Source: DATFVA01 sp963832355
GTDB lineage: Bacteria > Bacteroidota > Ignavibacteria > Ignavibacteriales > Ignavibacteriaceae
Assembly (NCBI GenBank): GCA_963832355.1
Contig: CAWHTX010000014.1
Location: 434,001-498,000 of the forward strand
Direction of reading: 5' to 3'
DNA length: 64,000 nucleotides
A program made the position numbers and the translations under genes. The notes below the pieces were generated by a model. It searched no databases and had not been told where the DNA came from. It saw nothing but the letters and a program-made list of their open reading frames with translations. Below, one piece after another: positions 1-9,130 of the stretch; position 1 is the first letter of the stretch, and every line of letters begins with the position of its first letter.

Positions 1-274
1 TCACAAGGTCAGTTTCATCAAGTCCTTCATCATCAAAAAAATAGACCCACAGGAAGATATTTTGTTTAAGGTATTTCCCGCCCTGGTAACCAATTGCATC
101 GTGTTTCTCATAGCCCGGCTCCATATCATATTTATTTTTCATATAATCCTTAACTGTCTGCCGGGAGCTCTCCCAGTCAAGTTCTTCAAAACCAAACAGT
201 TGTTTTTCCTGTGCTCTGGTCACAGAAATTAAGGCAGTAAAAAGGAACCAAACCAGAATGAAAGATGTTTTCAT
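1..274 (-). CDS. Secreted protein of unknown function (3' end outside window)
   Basis: The minus strand reads from an ATG at 274 to the window edge without a stop, giving 91 codons. The protein begins MKTSFILVWFLFTALISVTRA, a typical Sec signal peptide, followed by a soluble segment with FEELDWESSRQTVKDYM. That pattern (a Trp-containing start followed by xxSxxxVKxxM) is seen in several small periplasmic proteins of unknown function. I do not recognise a named family. The gene is incomplete, so length and C-terminal features cannot be judged. It is divergent from the receiver gene at 418. Confidence 0.7.
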   Translation of the reverse strand, partial: MKTSFILVWFLFTALISVTRAQEKQLFGFEELDWESSRQTVKDYMKNKYDMEPGYEKHDAIGYQGGKYLKQNIFLWVYFFDDEGLDETDLV

Positions 275-417
275 AAGAGTATCGTTTATAAAAATAAATA
301 TATAGAGATTATTATAAAAACATCATATGTTGTTGCGCTTGATTTATTTTTATGAGATAACGCACAACATTAAAACTTTTATATCCACTAATTTACACTG
401 TTTTATTTATTTGCCCC

Positions 418-789
418 ATGAAAAAAATTCTGGTAGTTGAAGACGAAGGTCTGGTCGCTTTATATCTTAAAAAAGTATTGCTTGAACAAGGTTTTAAGGA
501 TATACTTGTCGCATACAATGGTGAAGAAGCTATTCTGAAAGCTCAACAGTCTTCTCCCGATCTCCTGCTTATGGATATCCGACTTGGCAAAGGAATCAAC
601 GGAATAGACGCTGTAAAACAGATCAATTCAGAAAAAAAGATCCCGGTAATATATATTACCGCCTCCACTGATGAACACACACACAAGCAGGCACTTGAGA
701 CAAATCCCATCGCTATCCTGTCAAAACCTATCGAAACAGAGGAACTTAAAGAGATGCTTAAAGATTATTTCGAAGGGTCCAAAAACTGA
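418..789 (+). CDS. Single-domain response regulator (CheY-like receiver)
   Basis: A 123-residue protein consisting only of a receiver domain. The acidic pocket is E8/D9, the phospho-acceptor is D53 (LLLMDIRLG), the conserved Thr is T81 (VIYITAS) and the conserved Lys is K103 (LSKP). No output domain follows, so it must act through protein contacts or phosphotransfer. The LxxGxxGIDAVxxI and TASTDEHTxxxAL text is typical of receivers paired with PAS/HisKA_2 histidine kinases. No kinase lies beside it; the nearest candidate in the window is at 47654. It stands alone with about 140 bp of AT-rich leader and 199 bp before the next gene. Confidence 0.9.
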   Translation: MKKILVVEDEGLVALYLKKVLLEQGFKDILVAYNGEEAILKAQQSSPDLLLMDIRLGKGINGIDAVKQINSEKKIPVIYITASTDEHTHKQALETNPIAILSKPIETEELKEMLKDYFEGSKN

Positions 790-988
790 CTTAGTTTAAA
801 AGCTTCAAAATTAAATCACTAAAAAAAATAATTATACTTTACAAACTTTGAATTTAATGAAGGAAGATTTTAAATTAGCCCTATCCTAATTGTGTCTTCT
901 TTTTTTTATTATCAAAAGGAGGATCGCCCCAAAAAAAGCATTTCACTGTCCTACATAAAATAATCATTCTACAATTGCGGAGGTAATT

Positions 989-3900
989 ATGAGAACTTGG
1001 GTACACGCTGGATTCTTTTTTTTACTGGCAACTCTTGTGATAGTCCTGAATGGCCAGTCCTTCAGCCAGCATAAAAGCAATGCCGGCACCAAAATATTAA
1101 AAGAGGGTAACAAAACCGCGGTACAAACTATTCCTGAATTAAACACATCAGAAAATAATTACATACCAAATCAACAACTGAAAAGTACGGAAGCTACGGG
1201 TGACAGGTATGTAATGGGTGGGAGTGAACTGTGGTCAGCGACAGACGGAGCTGCCATTGCTAATTATACCGAACTCAATTCAGACGGCACAATTCCTGTC
1301 GTCGGTTGGGGTTTGAATAGTATGAGGGTATCAAGATATACTGAAGTAAACAATACACCTCAGTGGGAATATCCAACCGCACCGAATGACCCGGCAGTTG
1401 ATGTGGCAGATAACTTTACTGCCGTAACAAGAGGGACAGAATTTGATATCCTTGATAATGCAACCGGAAATATTTTATTCCAGAATATCATGCCTGATAC
1501 ACTTTATGCTAACTTTGCCGCTATTTCGCGGGATGGAAACCAGGCTGTTTTTCTTGCACAGGCTACCGGCAACGGTAATACTTCAGTTGCTTATTCGGTA
1601 GATCTTAGCGGAACGCCGGCGGTAAACTGGACCATGGAAATACCCGCAACTGAAATCACTAACTGGGCAGGCGTAAATATATCAAAAGATGGTTCTACTG
1701 TTGTGGTAAACGGACGTTATCACCTTTATGTACTAAACAGTGCCGACGGTTCCCTGATATGGGATCATTTTGTGAGCAATACTGAATCACCTGCAGGCAT
1801 AAGCGGCGACGGAACAGTCATCGCAACCGCTGATAACAGCGGATTTGTACAGACATGGATTTATGATTCGGGTGCCGGTGAATATTACCTGCTGTGGCAG
1901 TACAGGGTTCCTGCGGGTATTTATACAAACTGGGCTTCATCTGTTGCAGTTTCTGCCGATGGAAGTACAGTTGCTGCAGGCACGCTGATGTTTCTTTCCT
2001 CGTCATCATATGACGGAACTGTGATTGCGTTCGATACTTATGGTGATGGCACACCGAAATGGGTATACAGCGGAATGGGAGACCTGGTAGATGATATCTC
2101 GCTCTCCGACGATGGAAAAGTTGCTGCGGCGGCAACCTGGGGTGATTATTACAGTACCAGCAGGACGAGTCTTGTTGTATTTGACGTGGCAACAGGCGAT
2201 CCTACCTATACTGTTGTTACACCGGGATCATTCTTCTCAGTAGATCTTTCCCCTGACGGCAGCAGGGTAATGGCAGGCGGAAAGGCCGTACATGCAAGAG
2301 AATTCGGCAGCGGGGGACGGGTATCGTATTCTGAAGTTGACCTCGGAGGCGGAGCAATCAGCGGAATAGTTGATCTGACCGATACCAATGATGACAGCGG
2401 CGTTACCGTAACTGCAGCTGGTACCGTCAGAACTGCTGTAACCGATGCATCGGGAAATTATACAATTGCCAACGTCCCGGCCGGTACTTATACTGTTAGA
2501 GCTGAAAAACCGGGCTACAATTTCGGTGAGACAAGCGGAGTTACTGTTACAGTGGGAAATACAACACCAGGAATTAATTTTTCGCTGGCTCCTTCCGGAA
2601 TCACAGCCCCTGCACTGAGTGCAACTACAGGTGAAATCGGGGTTATAAACCTGACCTGGTCACTTACTGCTTTGTATCCGGAACACTTTAAAGAAATGCA
2701 GAAAGCAAAGGCAGTTGGTGATGAATATGATGCTGTTAATGAATCAGAGAACCTTTCGGCAGCGGGAACACGAGTTAACAATTCATATGAACCTGCAGGA
2801 ATGCAGGGACTGCTCGTTGACAGCGTGTACATATACAGGAGTCCTGTTTCAGGAGGACCGTATAATAAAATTGCCAGTGTAGACGCGGCTCAACTCGGGT
2901 ATACTGATACTGATGTGTATCCGCTAAAAGACTATTACTACGTGGCAAGTGTGGTTACTACAACCGGACAAAGCGAATACTCTAACGAAGCATTCGGAAA
3001 GGTGAATGATTCATTATTTACATTCAGTTTTGCGGCTCCGCAGGGCAGCGATCCAGTAATAGACGGGGTGCTGTCGGCAGGTGAGTGGGATGACGCCTAC
3101 AAAGTAGATGTATCTGATGTACTGGGATATTCCGGAAGTCCCGCAATTCCTCAGGGTTCTGCATTTATGTACTTTAAATTTGATGACCAGAATGATATGC
3201 TGTATGTGGCAGGAGAGGACTTCCTTAATACTACGCTGGATGATAATGAGGGATTCGGACTTTATTTTGATGATAACCATAACAAAACATTTGAACCTAA
3301 CGGTGCATTGCCTGTTTACCAGGAGGGTAACTTCTGGGCCTACTGGCATCCTTCCGGTTCAGACCTCAGGTTCCGTGAAATTTTTACGAACGGAGCTGTG
3401 GGAAATATAATTACTCTCACTGACGGGCAGGTAGCTTTCAGCGACGGTGCAGGACATCTGCAGGGCGAAGTTGCCATTCCGATGGGATTTATGGAAGGGT
3501 ATCAACTTCAGGTTTATGGTCCGGATAATATCGTAGGTCTGGGTGCCTTCCTCATTGAAAGGAATGCCGGGGCGGCAGTATTCCACGGCTGGTGGCCTCA
3601 GACAATGAATTCTGTATTCGAACCTCATTACTTTGGCGATGTAAATATCGATGTTACACTAAATGCACCGCCGCAGATCCCGGGTAATATCGCTGTTACC
3701 AGGCAGGGAGAGAATTTAGTGCTTAGCTGGGACGATCCTCAACTTGGCCTGAATAACTATCCTTTGCCAGTTCCTCCTCAGATTGAAATAATGAAAAATG
3801 GACAATTTTTTGCGAACATCGGACCCGGCGTTGAAAGCGTAGTGGATTCCAATGTGGGATGTATGCAGTGGTATGAATACACGCTCCAGGCTTCGATCAT

Positions 3901-5023
3901 CGTCAATAGCGATACACTTACAGGACCTGTTAGTCAGCCGACTGGTGCATTCGCCTGTCAGGATCCTGCTTTGACAGAACTTAAGTATGATGATGGTTCC
4001 TGGGAGGCATTTTATGTGGTCGACTTTACATATGACAAGAATAAGTTCGCTGTAAGGTTTACTCCAACATATTATCCTTCAAGAGTGCTGAGGTTGAAAA
4101 CGATCGGGAACAGCGCTGATGCATTCGACTTTACTATAAACCAGGATAGTTCAGGATATCCCGGAAGACAGATCGCCGGACCATACCGTATTGAAGGAAC
4201 AGGAACAGGTACTGTGAAAACATTTACCACTACTGTTCCGGGAAGTGATCCCCCTGAAATAGAATCAGGCGATTTCTGGGTACTTATAAATTATCTTCCC
4301 GATAGTCCTGATGCTCCGGGTATTGGAGTCGACCTCACCCCGCCAAATGCCGGAAGAGGTAAATACTATCTGGCCAGTTCAGGCTGGCAGGATTTCCCGG
4401 CCGGTAACCTGATGGTTTCAGCATTCATTGCAGATACTGTAACAGTTGTACCTGTAGAATTAAATGCATTTAATGCTGTGATAGAAGGGAGCAGCGTAAA
4501 ACTGAACTGGACTGCCGCCACACAGTTAAACAACCAGGGATTCGAAGTTCAGAGGAAAACCGAGGGACTTGAGTTCAGGACAGTTGGCTTTGTAAAAGGT
4601 GAGGGCACCACATCCGAACAAAAATCTTATTCGTTTATTGATAAGAACCTTGAGAATGGGAATTATATTTACAGGCTGAAACAGGTAGATTTCGACGGGG
4701 CTTTCACTTACTCCTCTTCAATAAATGTTTCGGTGGTTCTGCCGACTGTTTACAGTCTCTCGCAGAATTATCCGAATCCTTTCAATCCGACAACAACAAT
4801 AAAATACTCTCTTCCTGAGGCTCAGCACGTTACACTGGAGATTTACAATTCTCTTGGTGAGAAGGTAAGGACACTTGTGAATGCTGCACAGGATGCCGGG
4901 AATCATACTGTAGAGTGGGATGGATTGAATAGTTCAGGACGTTCAACTGCGAGCGGAATGTACCTTTATAAGATTACTGCAGGTAAATTCACATCCGTTA
5001 AAAAGATGCTTCTGCTGAGATAA
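989..5023 (+). CDS. Large T9SS-secreted multidomain protein (beta-propeller, CBM9-like, sorting tail)
   Basis: A 1344-residue secreted protein with a strong GGAGG at 979-983, six bases before the ATG. The N-terminus is a hydrophobic signal peptide. Residues about 60-450 contain repeated SxDGxxVxxG blades typical of WD40/PQQ-like beta-propellers. Residues about 452-535 form a carboxypeptidase-regulatory-like beta-sandwich (ASGNYTIANVPAGTYTVRA). An FN3-like part follows, then about 685-890 a CBM9-like domain (DPVIDGVLSAGEWDDA), then FN3-like segments. The last ~85 residues are a type A T9SS sorting domain with YPNPFNP and a terminal GMYLYKITAG...VKKMLLL. It is probably exported across the outer membrane and attached to or released from the surface. 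The substrate is unknown. The gene is monocistronic and ends in a strong terminator. Confidence 0.9.
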   Translation: MRTWVHAGFFFLLATLVIVLNGQSFSQHKSNAGTKILKEGNKTAVQTIPELNTSENNYIPNQQLKSTEATGDRYVMGGSELWSATDGAAIANYTELNSDGTIPVVGWGLNSMRVSRYTEVNNTPQWEYPTAPNDPAVDVADNFTAVTRGTEFDILDNATGNILFQNIMPDTLYANFAAISRDGNQAVFLAQATGNGNTSVAYSVDLSGTPAVNWTMEIPATEITNWAGVNISKDGSTVVVNGRYHLYVLNSADGSLIWDHFVSNTESPAGISGDGTVIATADNSGFVQTWIYDSGAGEYYLLWQYRVPAGIYTNWASSVAVSADGSTVAAGTLMFLSSSSYDGTVIAFDTYGDGTPKWVYSGMGDLVDDISLSDDGKVAAAATWGDYYSTSRTSLVVFDVATGDPTYTVVTPGSFFSVDLSPDGSRVMAGGKAVHAREFGSGGRVSYSEVDLGGGAISGIVDLTDTNDDSGVTVTAAGTVRTAVTDASGNYTIANVPAGTYTVRAEKPGYNFGETSGVTVTVGNTTPGINFSLAPSGITAPALSATTGEIGVINLTWSLTALYPEHFKEMQKAKAVGDEYDAVNESENLSAAGTRVNNSYEPAGMQGLLVDSVYIYRSPVSGGPYNKIASVDAAQLGYTDTDVYPLKDYYYVASVVTTTGQSEYSNEAFGKVNDSLFTFSFAAPQGSDPVIDGVLSAGEWDDAYKVDVSDVLGYSGSPAIPQGSAFMYFKFDDQNDMLYVAGEDFLNTTLDDNEGFGLYFDDNHNKTFEPNGALPVYQEGNFWAYWHPSGSDLRFREIFTNGAVGNIITLTDGQVAFSDGAGHLQGEVAIPMGFMEGYQLQVYGPDNIVGLGAFLIERNAGAAVFHGWWPQTMNSVFEPHYFGDVNIDVTLNAPPQIPGNIAVTRQGENLVLSWDDPQLGLNNYPLPVPPQIEIMKNGQFFANIGPGVESVVDSNVGCMQWYEYTLQASIIVNSDTLTGPVSQPTGAFACQDPALTELKYDDGSWEAFYVVDFTYDKNKFAVRFTPTYYPSRVLRLKTIGNSADAFDFTINQDSSGYPGRQIAGPYRIEGTGTGTVKTFTTTVPGSDPPEIESGDFWVLINYLPDSPDAPGIGVDLTPPNAGRGKYYLASSGWQDFPAGNLMVSAFIADTVTVVPVELNAFNAVIEGSSVKLNWTAATQLNNQGFEVQRKTEGLEFRTVGFVKGEGTTSEQKSYSFIDKNLENGNYIYRLKQVDFDGAFTYSSSINVSVVLPTVYSLSQNYPNPFNPTTTIKYSLPEAQHVTLEIYNSLGEKVRTLVNAAQDAGNHTVEWDGLNSSGRSTASGMYLYKITAGKFTSVKKMLLLR

Positions 5024-5042
5024 GAGGAACACGATATCAATT

Positions 5043-5072
5043 AAAACGGTGCACAATGTGCACCGTTTTTTT
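5043..5072 (+). terminator. Rho-independent terminator
   Basis: A perfect 12-bp stem (AAAACGGTGCAC / GTGCACCGTTTT) with a 3-nt AAT loop runs straight into a T tract. It lies 20 bases after the stop codon of the T9SS-secreted protein ending at 5023. Confidence 0.9.
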
Positions 5073-5214
5073 ATTAGGATAACATTGTATCCTTAGCCCG
5101 TTTGGTTAAATATCACAAATACTTTCCGACTGGTAAATTGTCATCTGTAACACACCTATTTTAAAATAGAAATTTAAATTGCCGACTATTAACTAATAAT
5201 AATTATTAATATTT

Positions 5215-5898
5215 ATGACTGAATCCAAAATTATATTAAAATATGTGCCTATTTTTTCCGAACTGGATGACAGTATCCTTTCAAGGATTGAAGAATTAGG
5301 GGTGACCCGAAATTATAAAAAAGATATGATGATTATGGATGAAAATAATGGTAATGTCTCCGGGTTATTTATTATCACTAAAGGTTCAGTCAAGGTCACA
5401 CGAAATGATACAGAAGGAAGAGAGATCATCTTAACAATACTTGGTGAATATGAATATTTTGGAGAAATGTCGCTTCTCGATGGTGAAAACCCCTCCGCCA
5501 ATGTAACAGCAATGGAAGACTCGGAATTATTTTTTATCGGCAGAGAACAATTTATGCAGTTGATTGAATATAATCCTAAAATAACTTACGCACTTCTTGA
5601 AGGTCTCATTAGAAGACTCAGAGCTGCTGATGATAAGATAAAGTCTCTTTCTTTGCTGAAAGCCGAAGGTAAAATAATGTCAGCCATTATCCAGCTTGCT
5701 GAATTATCCGGGATAATGAAGCAGGGCCTGGTTGAAGTCGATCTACCGTTTCAGCATGATATAGCTAATATTGCAGGGACATCCAGGGAAACTGTTTCCA
5801 GGGTACTGCATTCATTGGAAAAAAAAGGAATGATCGAGCTTGATGGTTCTAAAATAAGGATCCCCGACTATAACAATTTCAAAAAATCATTCGACTGA
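5215..5898 (+). CDS. Crp/Fnr family transcriptional regulator
   Basis: A 227-residue regulator. Residues about 10-115 form a cyclic-nucleotide-binding-like sensor domain (IFSELDDSILSRIE, GEYEYFGEMSLLDG, ANVTAMEDSELFFI). Residues about 145-220 form a winged helix with the recognition signature GTSRETVSRVLHSLEKKGMI. There is no cysteine cluster for an Fnr-type Fe-S centre. The binding pocket has GEMSLLDGENPSAN rather than the Crp cAMP signature GELGLFxxxxxRSA, so the ligand is unclear. A close paralogue lies at 52970, and both sit near lone receiver genes. No obvious Shine-Dalgarno precedes the ATG. Confidence 0.92.
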   Translation: MTESKIILKYVPIFSELDDSILSRIEELGVTRNYKKDMMIMDENNGNVSGLFIITKGSVKVTRNDTEGREIILTILGEYEYFGEMSLLDGENPSANVTAMEDSELFFIGREQFMQLIEYNPKITYALLEGLIRRLRAADDKIKSLSLLKAEGKIMSAIIQLAELSGIMKQGLVEVDLPFQHDIANIAGTSRETVSRVLHSLEKKGMIELDGSKIRIPDYNNFKKSFD

Positions 5899-6060
5899 TC
5901 ATACCACTCAGTCAGAAATATCTGCGTAATAATACAAAAACATTTAAATCCGTACAGACCGGCGGAATCTCATTATTAAAATACTTTTGTTACAACATAC
6001 AAATTCCATGTGGGTGATAAACTGTATGATGCCTCTTCAACATTCAGTACTGTATTGAAT

Positions 6061-6465
6061 TTAGTGCAGGGAATTTGACGTTCTGATTCCCCGTTGAACA
6101 TTTAGCGTAAATAACTTCCTGACTTCCAGTAGAACTTCGTTGAGGTTGACGGGCTTCAAAAATACTGCTGCCGGTTTCAGTTTCGATATAGCCTGCCGGT
6201 GGCCTGGCTGAGAAAGAGCTGATATAAAAATAAACGGGACCGACACCTTCTTTAATGCCTCTGCAATATCAATACCTGTTACATTACTATGCAGTATAAC
6301 ATCAAGTATGGCGAGGGCGGGTTTTGCATTTTTAATTGCCTTCAGCGCATCCGTACCATTCAGGTAATAGCGGGTATTTTTATAGCCGTTCCTTATGAGA
6401 AATCTCATAATATCAAGCGCAATTATGGCTTTGTCCTCAACAACTATTATTCTTGGAGTTTTCAT
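6061..6465 (-). CDS. Single-domain response regulator
   Basis: A 134-residue receiver-only protein. E10/D11 form the acidic pocket, D55 (LAILDVIL) is the phospho-acceptor, Ser replaces Thr in FIFISAL, and the conserved Lys sits in VFLKPVN. A short C-terminal tail (residues ~120-134) carries no recognisable output domain. It is convergent with the Crp/Fnr gene upstream and does not share an operon with a kinase. It is related in style to the receivers at 418 and 52288. Confidence 0.88.
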   Translation of the reverse strand: MKTPRIIVVEDKAIIALDIMRFLIRNGYKNTRYYLNGTDALKAIKNAKPALAILDVILHSNVTGIDIAEALKKVSVPFIFISALSQPGHRQAISKLKPAAVFLKPVNLNEVLLEVRKLFTLNVQRGIRTSNSLH

Positions 6466-6693
6466 CAGTCATTAACGTTATTGCATAAAAATCCAGGAAA
6501 AACACCCAATTATTTGTGTTGATGTGCAACCATGTATTTTGAAATACAACTCCAGGAATTATTACCCTTATAATTAATAACAAATAAAAATATTCAGGAA
6601 TTTTTATAAAATGATCTGGAATAAGCGTGAATTTCCATCGATTATTGAACTGCTTATTATCCTGAATATAGAACAAATGGAAAGGAGTTAGTT

Positions 6694-7017
6694 ATGTGGC
6701 AAGCATGGGTGAATTTAGCAGCAGGTTTGTGGTTAATATTGTGCGGATTAGTTCCTTCATTACAGACCCCTGGTGCTATGATTGTGCCCAGTATAGTTGT
6801 ATTTATACTGGGATTCTGGACAACCGCCAGTGTTAAAAGCTGGGAAGGAACAATTAATGGTATAGCCGGTATATGGTTATTCCTATCCGGTGTATGGTTT
6901 GAGCTTTGGGTACCATGGAACTTCATCATATTAGGAGCCTTAATAACAGTACTGTCAATAGTAAATCTTATTGAACATCCAAGTCCCGCAGCCCAGACAC
7001 CGCATACCGCAAAATAG
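6694..7017 (+). CDS. SPW-repeat small integral membrane protein
   Basis: A 107-residue protein made of two copies of the SPW-type motif: W-x-x-W-x-N at the start (MWQAWVNLAAGLWLILCG) and SWEGTINGIAGIWLFLSG with VPWNF in the second half. Four hydrophobic segments are visible, consistent with an inner-membrane protein. An AAGGAG site precedes the ATG. The function of this family is unknown. It is followed by a terminator and then by a paralogue at 7160, so the pair looks like a tandem duplication with separate transcription units. Confidence 0.82.
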   Translation: MWQAWVNLAAGLWLILCGLVPSLQTPGAMIVPSIVVFILGFWTTASVKSWEGTINGIAGIWLFLSGVWFELWVPWNFIILGALITVLSIVNLIEHPSPAAQTPHTAK

Positions 7018-7033
7018 ATTGCTAACCGAAAAT

Positions 7034-7070
7034 AATAATAAAAGCCCCTTTACCGGGGCTTTTATTATTT
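7034..7070 (+). terminator. Rho-independent terminator
   Basis: A 15-bp stem (AATAATAAAAGCCCC / GGGGCTTTTATTATT) with a 6-nt loop lies just after the first SPW gene. The GC core with flanking A and T runs makes it usable on either strand. Confidence 0.85.
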
Positions 7071-7159
7071 AAGTTTTGTCTCACAAATAATGCTCAGTTT
7101 AAGTTTTATCTTTCATATAAATATTTATTTATTAAGTATTTACCCGGAAGGAATTTCAT

Positions 7160-7477
7160 ATGTGGACTGCCTGGATCAACCTGGTAATAGGATTATTCCT
7201 GATCATCAGTGGATTCATTGTTGATTTAAGGAATCCTTTACTTATAACTGCTGCGGGCATAGTTGTGTTGTTACTGGGTTTGGCGGGATTTGTCAGTAAA
7301 AAAAGCTGGGAAGGACTCCTAAATTGTTTTGTGGCGATCTGGCTGATCCTTTGCGGGAGCTGGTTCAATTTCTTTATGCCGTGGAATTTCTTTGTTACAG
7401 GTGGTTTTGTATTCGTTTTTGCAATCTGGAATATAGCTGAACATCCGCAAACAAAGTCCTCTCCGGACTCGGTTTAA
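7160..7477 (+). CDS. SPW-repeat small integral membrane protein (paralogue)
   Basis: A 105-residue paralogue of the protein at 6694, with the same layout: MWTAWINLVIGLFLIISG, a central SWEGLLNCFVAIWLILCGSW and MPWNF, then a short hydrophilic tail ending near EHPQ. Four membrane segments are expected. A GGAAGG site precedes the ATG. The function is unknown. The two proteins clearly share ancestry but differ at many positions, so the duplication is not recent. Confidence 0.82.
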   Translation: MWTAWINLVIGLFLIISGFIVDLRNPLLITAAGIVVLLLGLAGFVSKKSWEGLLNCFVAIWLILCGSWFNFFMPWNFFVTGGFVFVFAIWNIAEHPQTKSSPDSV

Positions 7478-7632
7478 TTAAACATGGTTTAATTCAAACT
7501 ATTGACAACAAATCAATCTAACAATATTTGATTTTTACTACAGGGATGAAGAGACCCTCTGATTTTAATTCCACATCCGTAATGTTCTATCACGAAGGAA
7601 TAATAAATATTTTTGAATAACCGGGCATTATA

Positions 7633-7680
7633 AAGCCTTATTCCTGAATGATAGTCGAAATTCATTCAAAAATAAGGCTT
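7633..7680. repeat. Interrupted inverted repeat next to tRNA-Arg, possible terminator
   Basis: Outer arms AAGCCTTATT (7633-7642) and AATAAGGCTT (7671-7680) enclose inner arms TGAATG (7645-7650) and CATTCA (7663-7668) with a symmetric two-base internal loop. It sits immediately 3' of the tRNA on the minus strand and could end the tRNA transcript, although the T run after it is weak. Confidence 0.5.
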
Positions 7681-7688
7681 CATTATTG

Positions 7689-7762
7689 TACGCCCGGAAG
7701 GATTCGAACCCTCAACCTTTTGATCCGTAGTCAAACGCTCTATCCAGTTGAGCTACGGGCGC
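7689..7762 (-). tRNA. tRNA-Arg (anticodon ACG)
   Basis: Read on the minus strand, the sequence folds as a full cloverleaf. The acceptor stem is GCGCCCG against CGGGCGT with one G-T pair. The D arm contains AGCTCAACTGGATAGAGC. The anticodon stem-loop is TTTGA-CTACGGA-TCAAA with anticodon ACG, and the T arm is GGTTCGAATCC. ACG reads CGU/CGC/CGA after A-to-I editing at position 34. The 3' CCA is not encoded (the bases after the discriminator are CAA). Confidence 0.95.
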
Positions 7763-7959
7763 ATTCTATTTTAGGCAGCAAATATAAATATTCGCGTTTT
7801 TATATACAATCTGTTATTAAATGCGTTCCATAATCACATTATTTTCTTTCCCTGGATGGTAAACGTGCACCAATGATTAATAACACAGCATAAAAATAAA
7901 TTTCTAATAATTTACACAGCAGATGAGTGGGCCGGTGAAAATATTAATTGGGAGCTGTC

Positions 7960-8091
7960 ATGATGGAAGAGCTTTATTTGATAGCGGGCGTCATTCTTCT
8001 TTATCTTATATATAACCTGTTCGTTCCCCCGCAATTTAAAAAATCACATTTATTCAATAAATCCGATCTGAGGTCCCTGTTCAGGAGTTAA
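7960..8091 (+). CDS. Small single-span membrane protein, 43 residues
   Basis: A 43-codon reading frame preceded by GGGAG at 7950-7954, five bases before the first of two adjacent ATGs. The product starts MMEELYLIAGVILLYLIYNLF, one strong transmembrane helix, then has a basic soluble tail of about 20 residues ending LRSLFRS. The good ribosome site and the clean helix-plus-tail structure argue for a real gene. I recognise no family. It lies between tRNA-Arg (opposite strand) and dapA. Confidence 0.6.
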   Translation: MMEELYLIAGVILLYLIYNLFVPPQFKKSHLFNKSDLRSLFRS

Positions 8092-8118
8092 TGAAATTTC
8101 CCAATATTGAAATTTCAT
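8091..8118. repeat. Inverted repeat in the dapA leader
   Basis: Arms ATGAAATTTC (8091-8100) and GAAATTTCAT (8109-8118) are exact reverse complements around an 8-nt spacer. The repeat directly follows the 43-residue gene and precedes dapA by 136 bases. With no T tract it is a weak terminator candidate; an operator is equally possible. Confidence 0.4.
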
Positions 8119-8254
8119 ACTCAGGGTTTCCCATATTCCCACCATCAAGTCCGGTTATTGGCAGGATAATTCATCTTATTTCTTTCATATTACAACCTTT
8201 CCGGTTATTTTTATGCAAATATTTTTCCAGGTTTTTAATGTAGAGGAATAACCG

Positions 8255-9130
8255 ATGTTTAAAGGAACAGGAACTGCTCTTATCACTCCTTTTAATGAAG
8301 ACTTAAGTATTGATTATGATTCGCTGAAGAAAATAACAGTTCAACAGGTTAAAGGCGGGGTTGATGCTCTTATAGTGCTGGGAACTACCGGTGAGTCGCC
8401 GGTCATAAATGACGATGAAAGAAAAAAAATAATTACTACTGTACAGGAAACAGCCAATGGAAAAGTTCCGGTAATAGTTGGAACAGGAACTAACAATACC
8501 GAACATGTGGTGGAACTTAACAGGATGGCTGAAGACCTTTCGGTTGATGGGCTACTGATTGTCAATCCTTATTATAATAAAGGAACTCAGTCAAGCTTGA
8601 TAGAACACTACAGGCATATTTCGGACAGAACGACCCTCCCTATAATATTATACAATGTTCCTTCACGTACAGGCATGAATATACTTCCCGATACGGCAAT
8701 TAAGATCTTTGAGATGTGCAAAAACGTTGTGGGTATAAAAGAGGCCAGCGGGAACATCAGCCAAATTGCAGAACTTATTTCTTCAAAGCCGTCGGATATG
8801 ATGGTGTATTCGGGCAACGACGATCAGACCCTGCCGATTATTGCATTGGGAGGTGCCGGCGTTGTCTCTGTATTTTCAAATCCATATCCTAACCTGATGA
8901 AAAAACTGACTAACGCACTTTTGAAAAATGAGATGGATAAGGCCCGGGTAATGAACAACAGATATAATGATATGATGAATAAATTGTTTATTGAGGCCAG
9001 TCCTGCTCCGGTAAAATATGTTATGAGCAGGCTCGGCTATTGTAAAAATGTACTGCGGCTGCCACTGAGCAGATTGACTGAAAAAAACAGTCCTGTTCTT
9101 GATGAAGCTATGAATGCATTAGGAGAGTAA
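8255..9130 (+). CDS. dapA: 4-hydroxy-tetrahydrodipicolinate synthase
   Basis: A 291-residue protein of normal length for DapA, which condenses pyruvate with aspartate-semialdehyde as the first committed step to diaminopimelate and lysine. Seen directly: the pyruvate-site GTTGES motif near residue 45, the catalytic Tyr in LYNVPSRTG, and the Schiff-base Lys in GIKEASGN. The aldolase-type TIM barrel fills the whole protein. The stop codon overlaps the dapB start by one base (TAATG), so translation is probably coupled. It is the first gene of the four-gene dapA-dapB-dapH-lysC operon. Confidence 0.97.
   Translation: MFKGTGTALITPFNEDLSIDYDSLKKITVQQVKGGVDALIVLGTTGESPVINDDERKKIITTVQETANGKVPVIVGTGTNNTEHVVELNRMAEDLSVDGLLIVNPYYNKGTQSSLIEHYRHISDRTTLPIILYNVPSRTGMNILPDTAIKIFEMCKNVVGIKEASGNISQIAELISSKPSDMMVYSGNDDQTLPIIALGGAGVVSVFSNPYPNLMKKLTNALLKNEMDKARVMNNRYNDMMNKLFIEASPAPVKYVMSRLGYCKNVLRLPLSRLTEKNSPVLDEAMNALGE

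Noticed and set aside
1818..3628. Several minus-strand and other-frame open frames inside the large T9SS gene
   Set aside because: They lie fully within a well-supported gene, lack ribosome sites and have no domain-like sequence.
7648..7833. A 61-codon frame on the plus strand across the tRNA-Arg gene
   Set aside because: It runs antisense through the tRNA and has no ribosome site; the text is the well-known false protein produced by reading tRNA genes backwards.
8092..8254. Lysine riboswitch in the dapA leader
   Set aside because: The leader is short and AT-rich and I could not find the conserved lysine-aptamer core; only a 10-bp inverted repeat is present.
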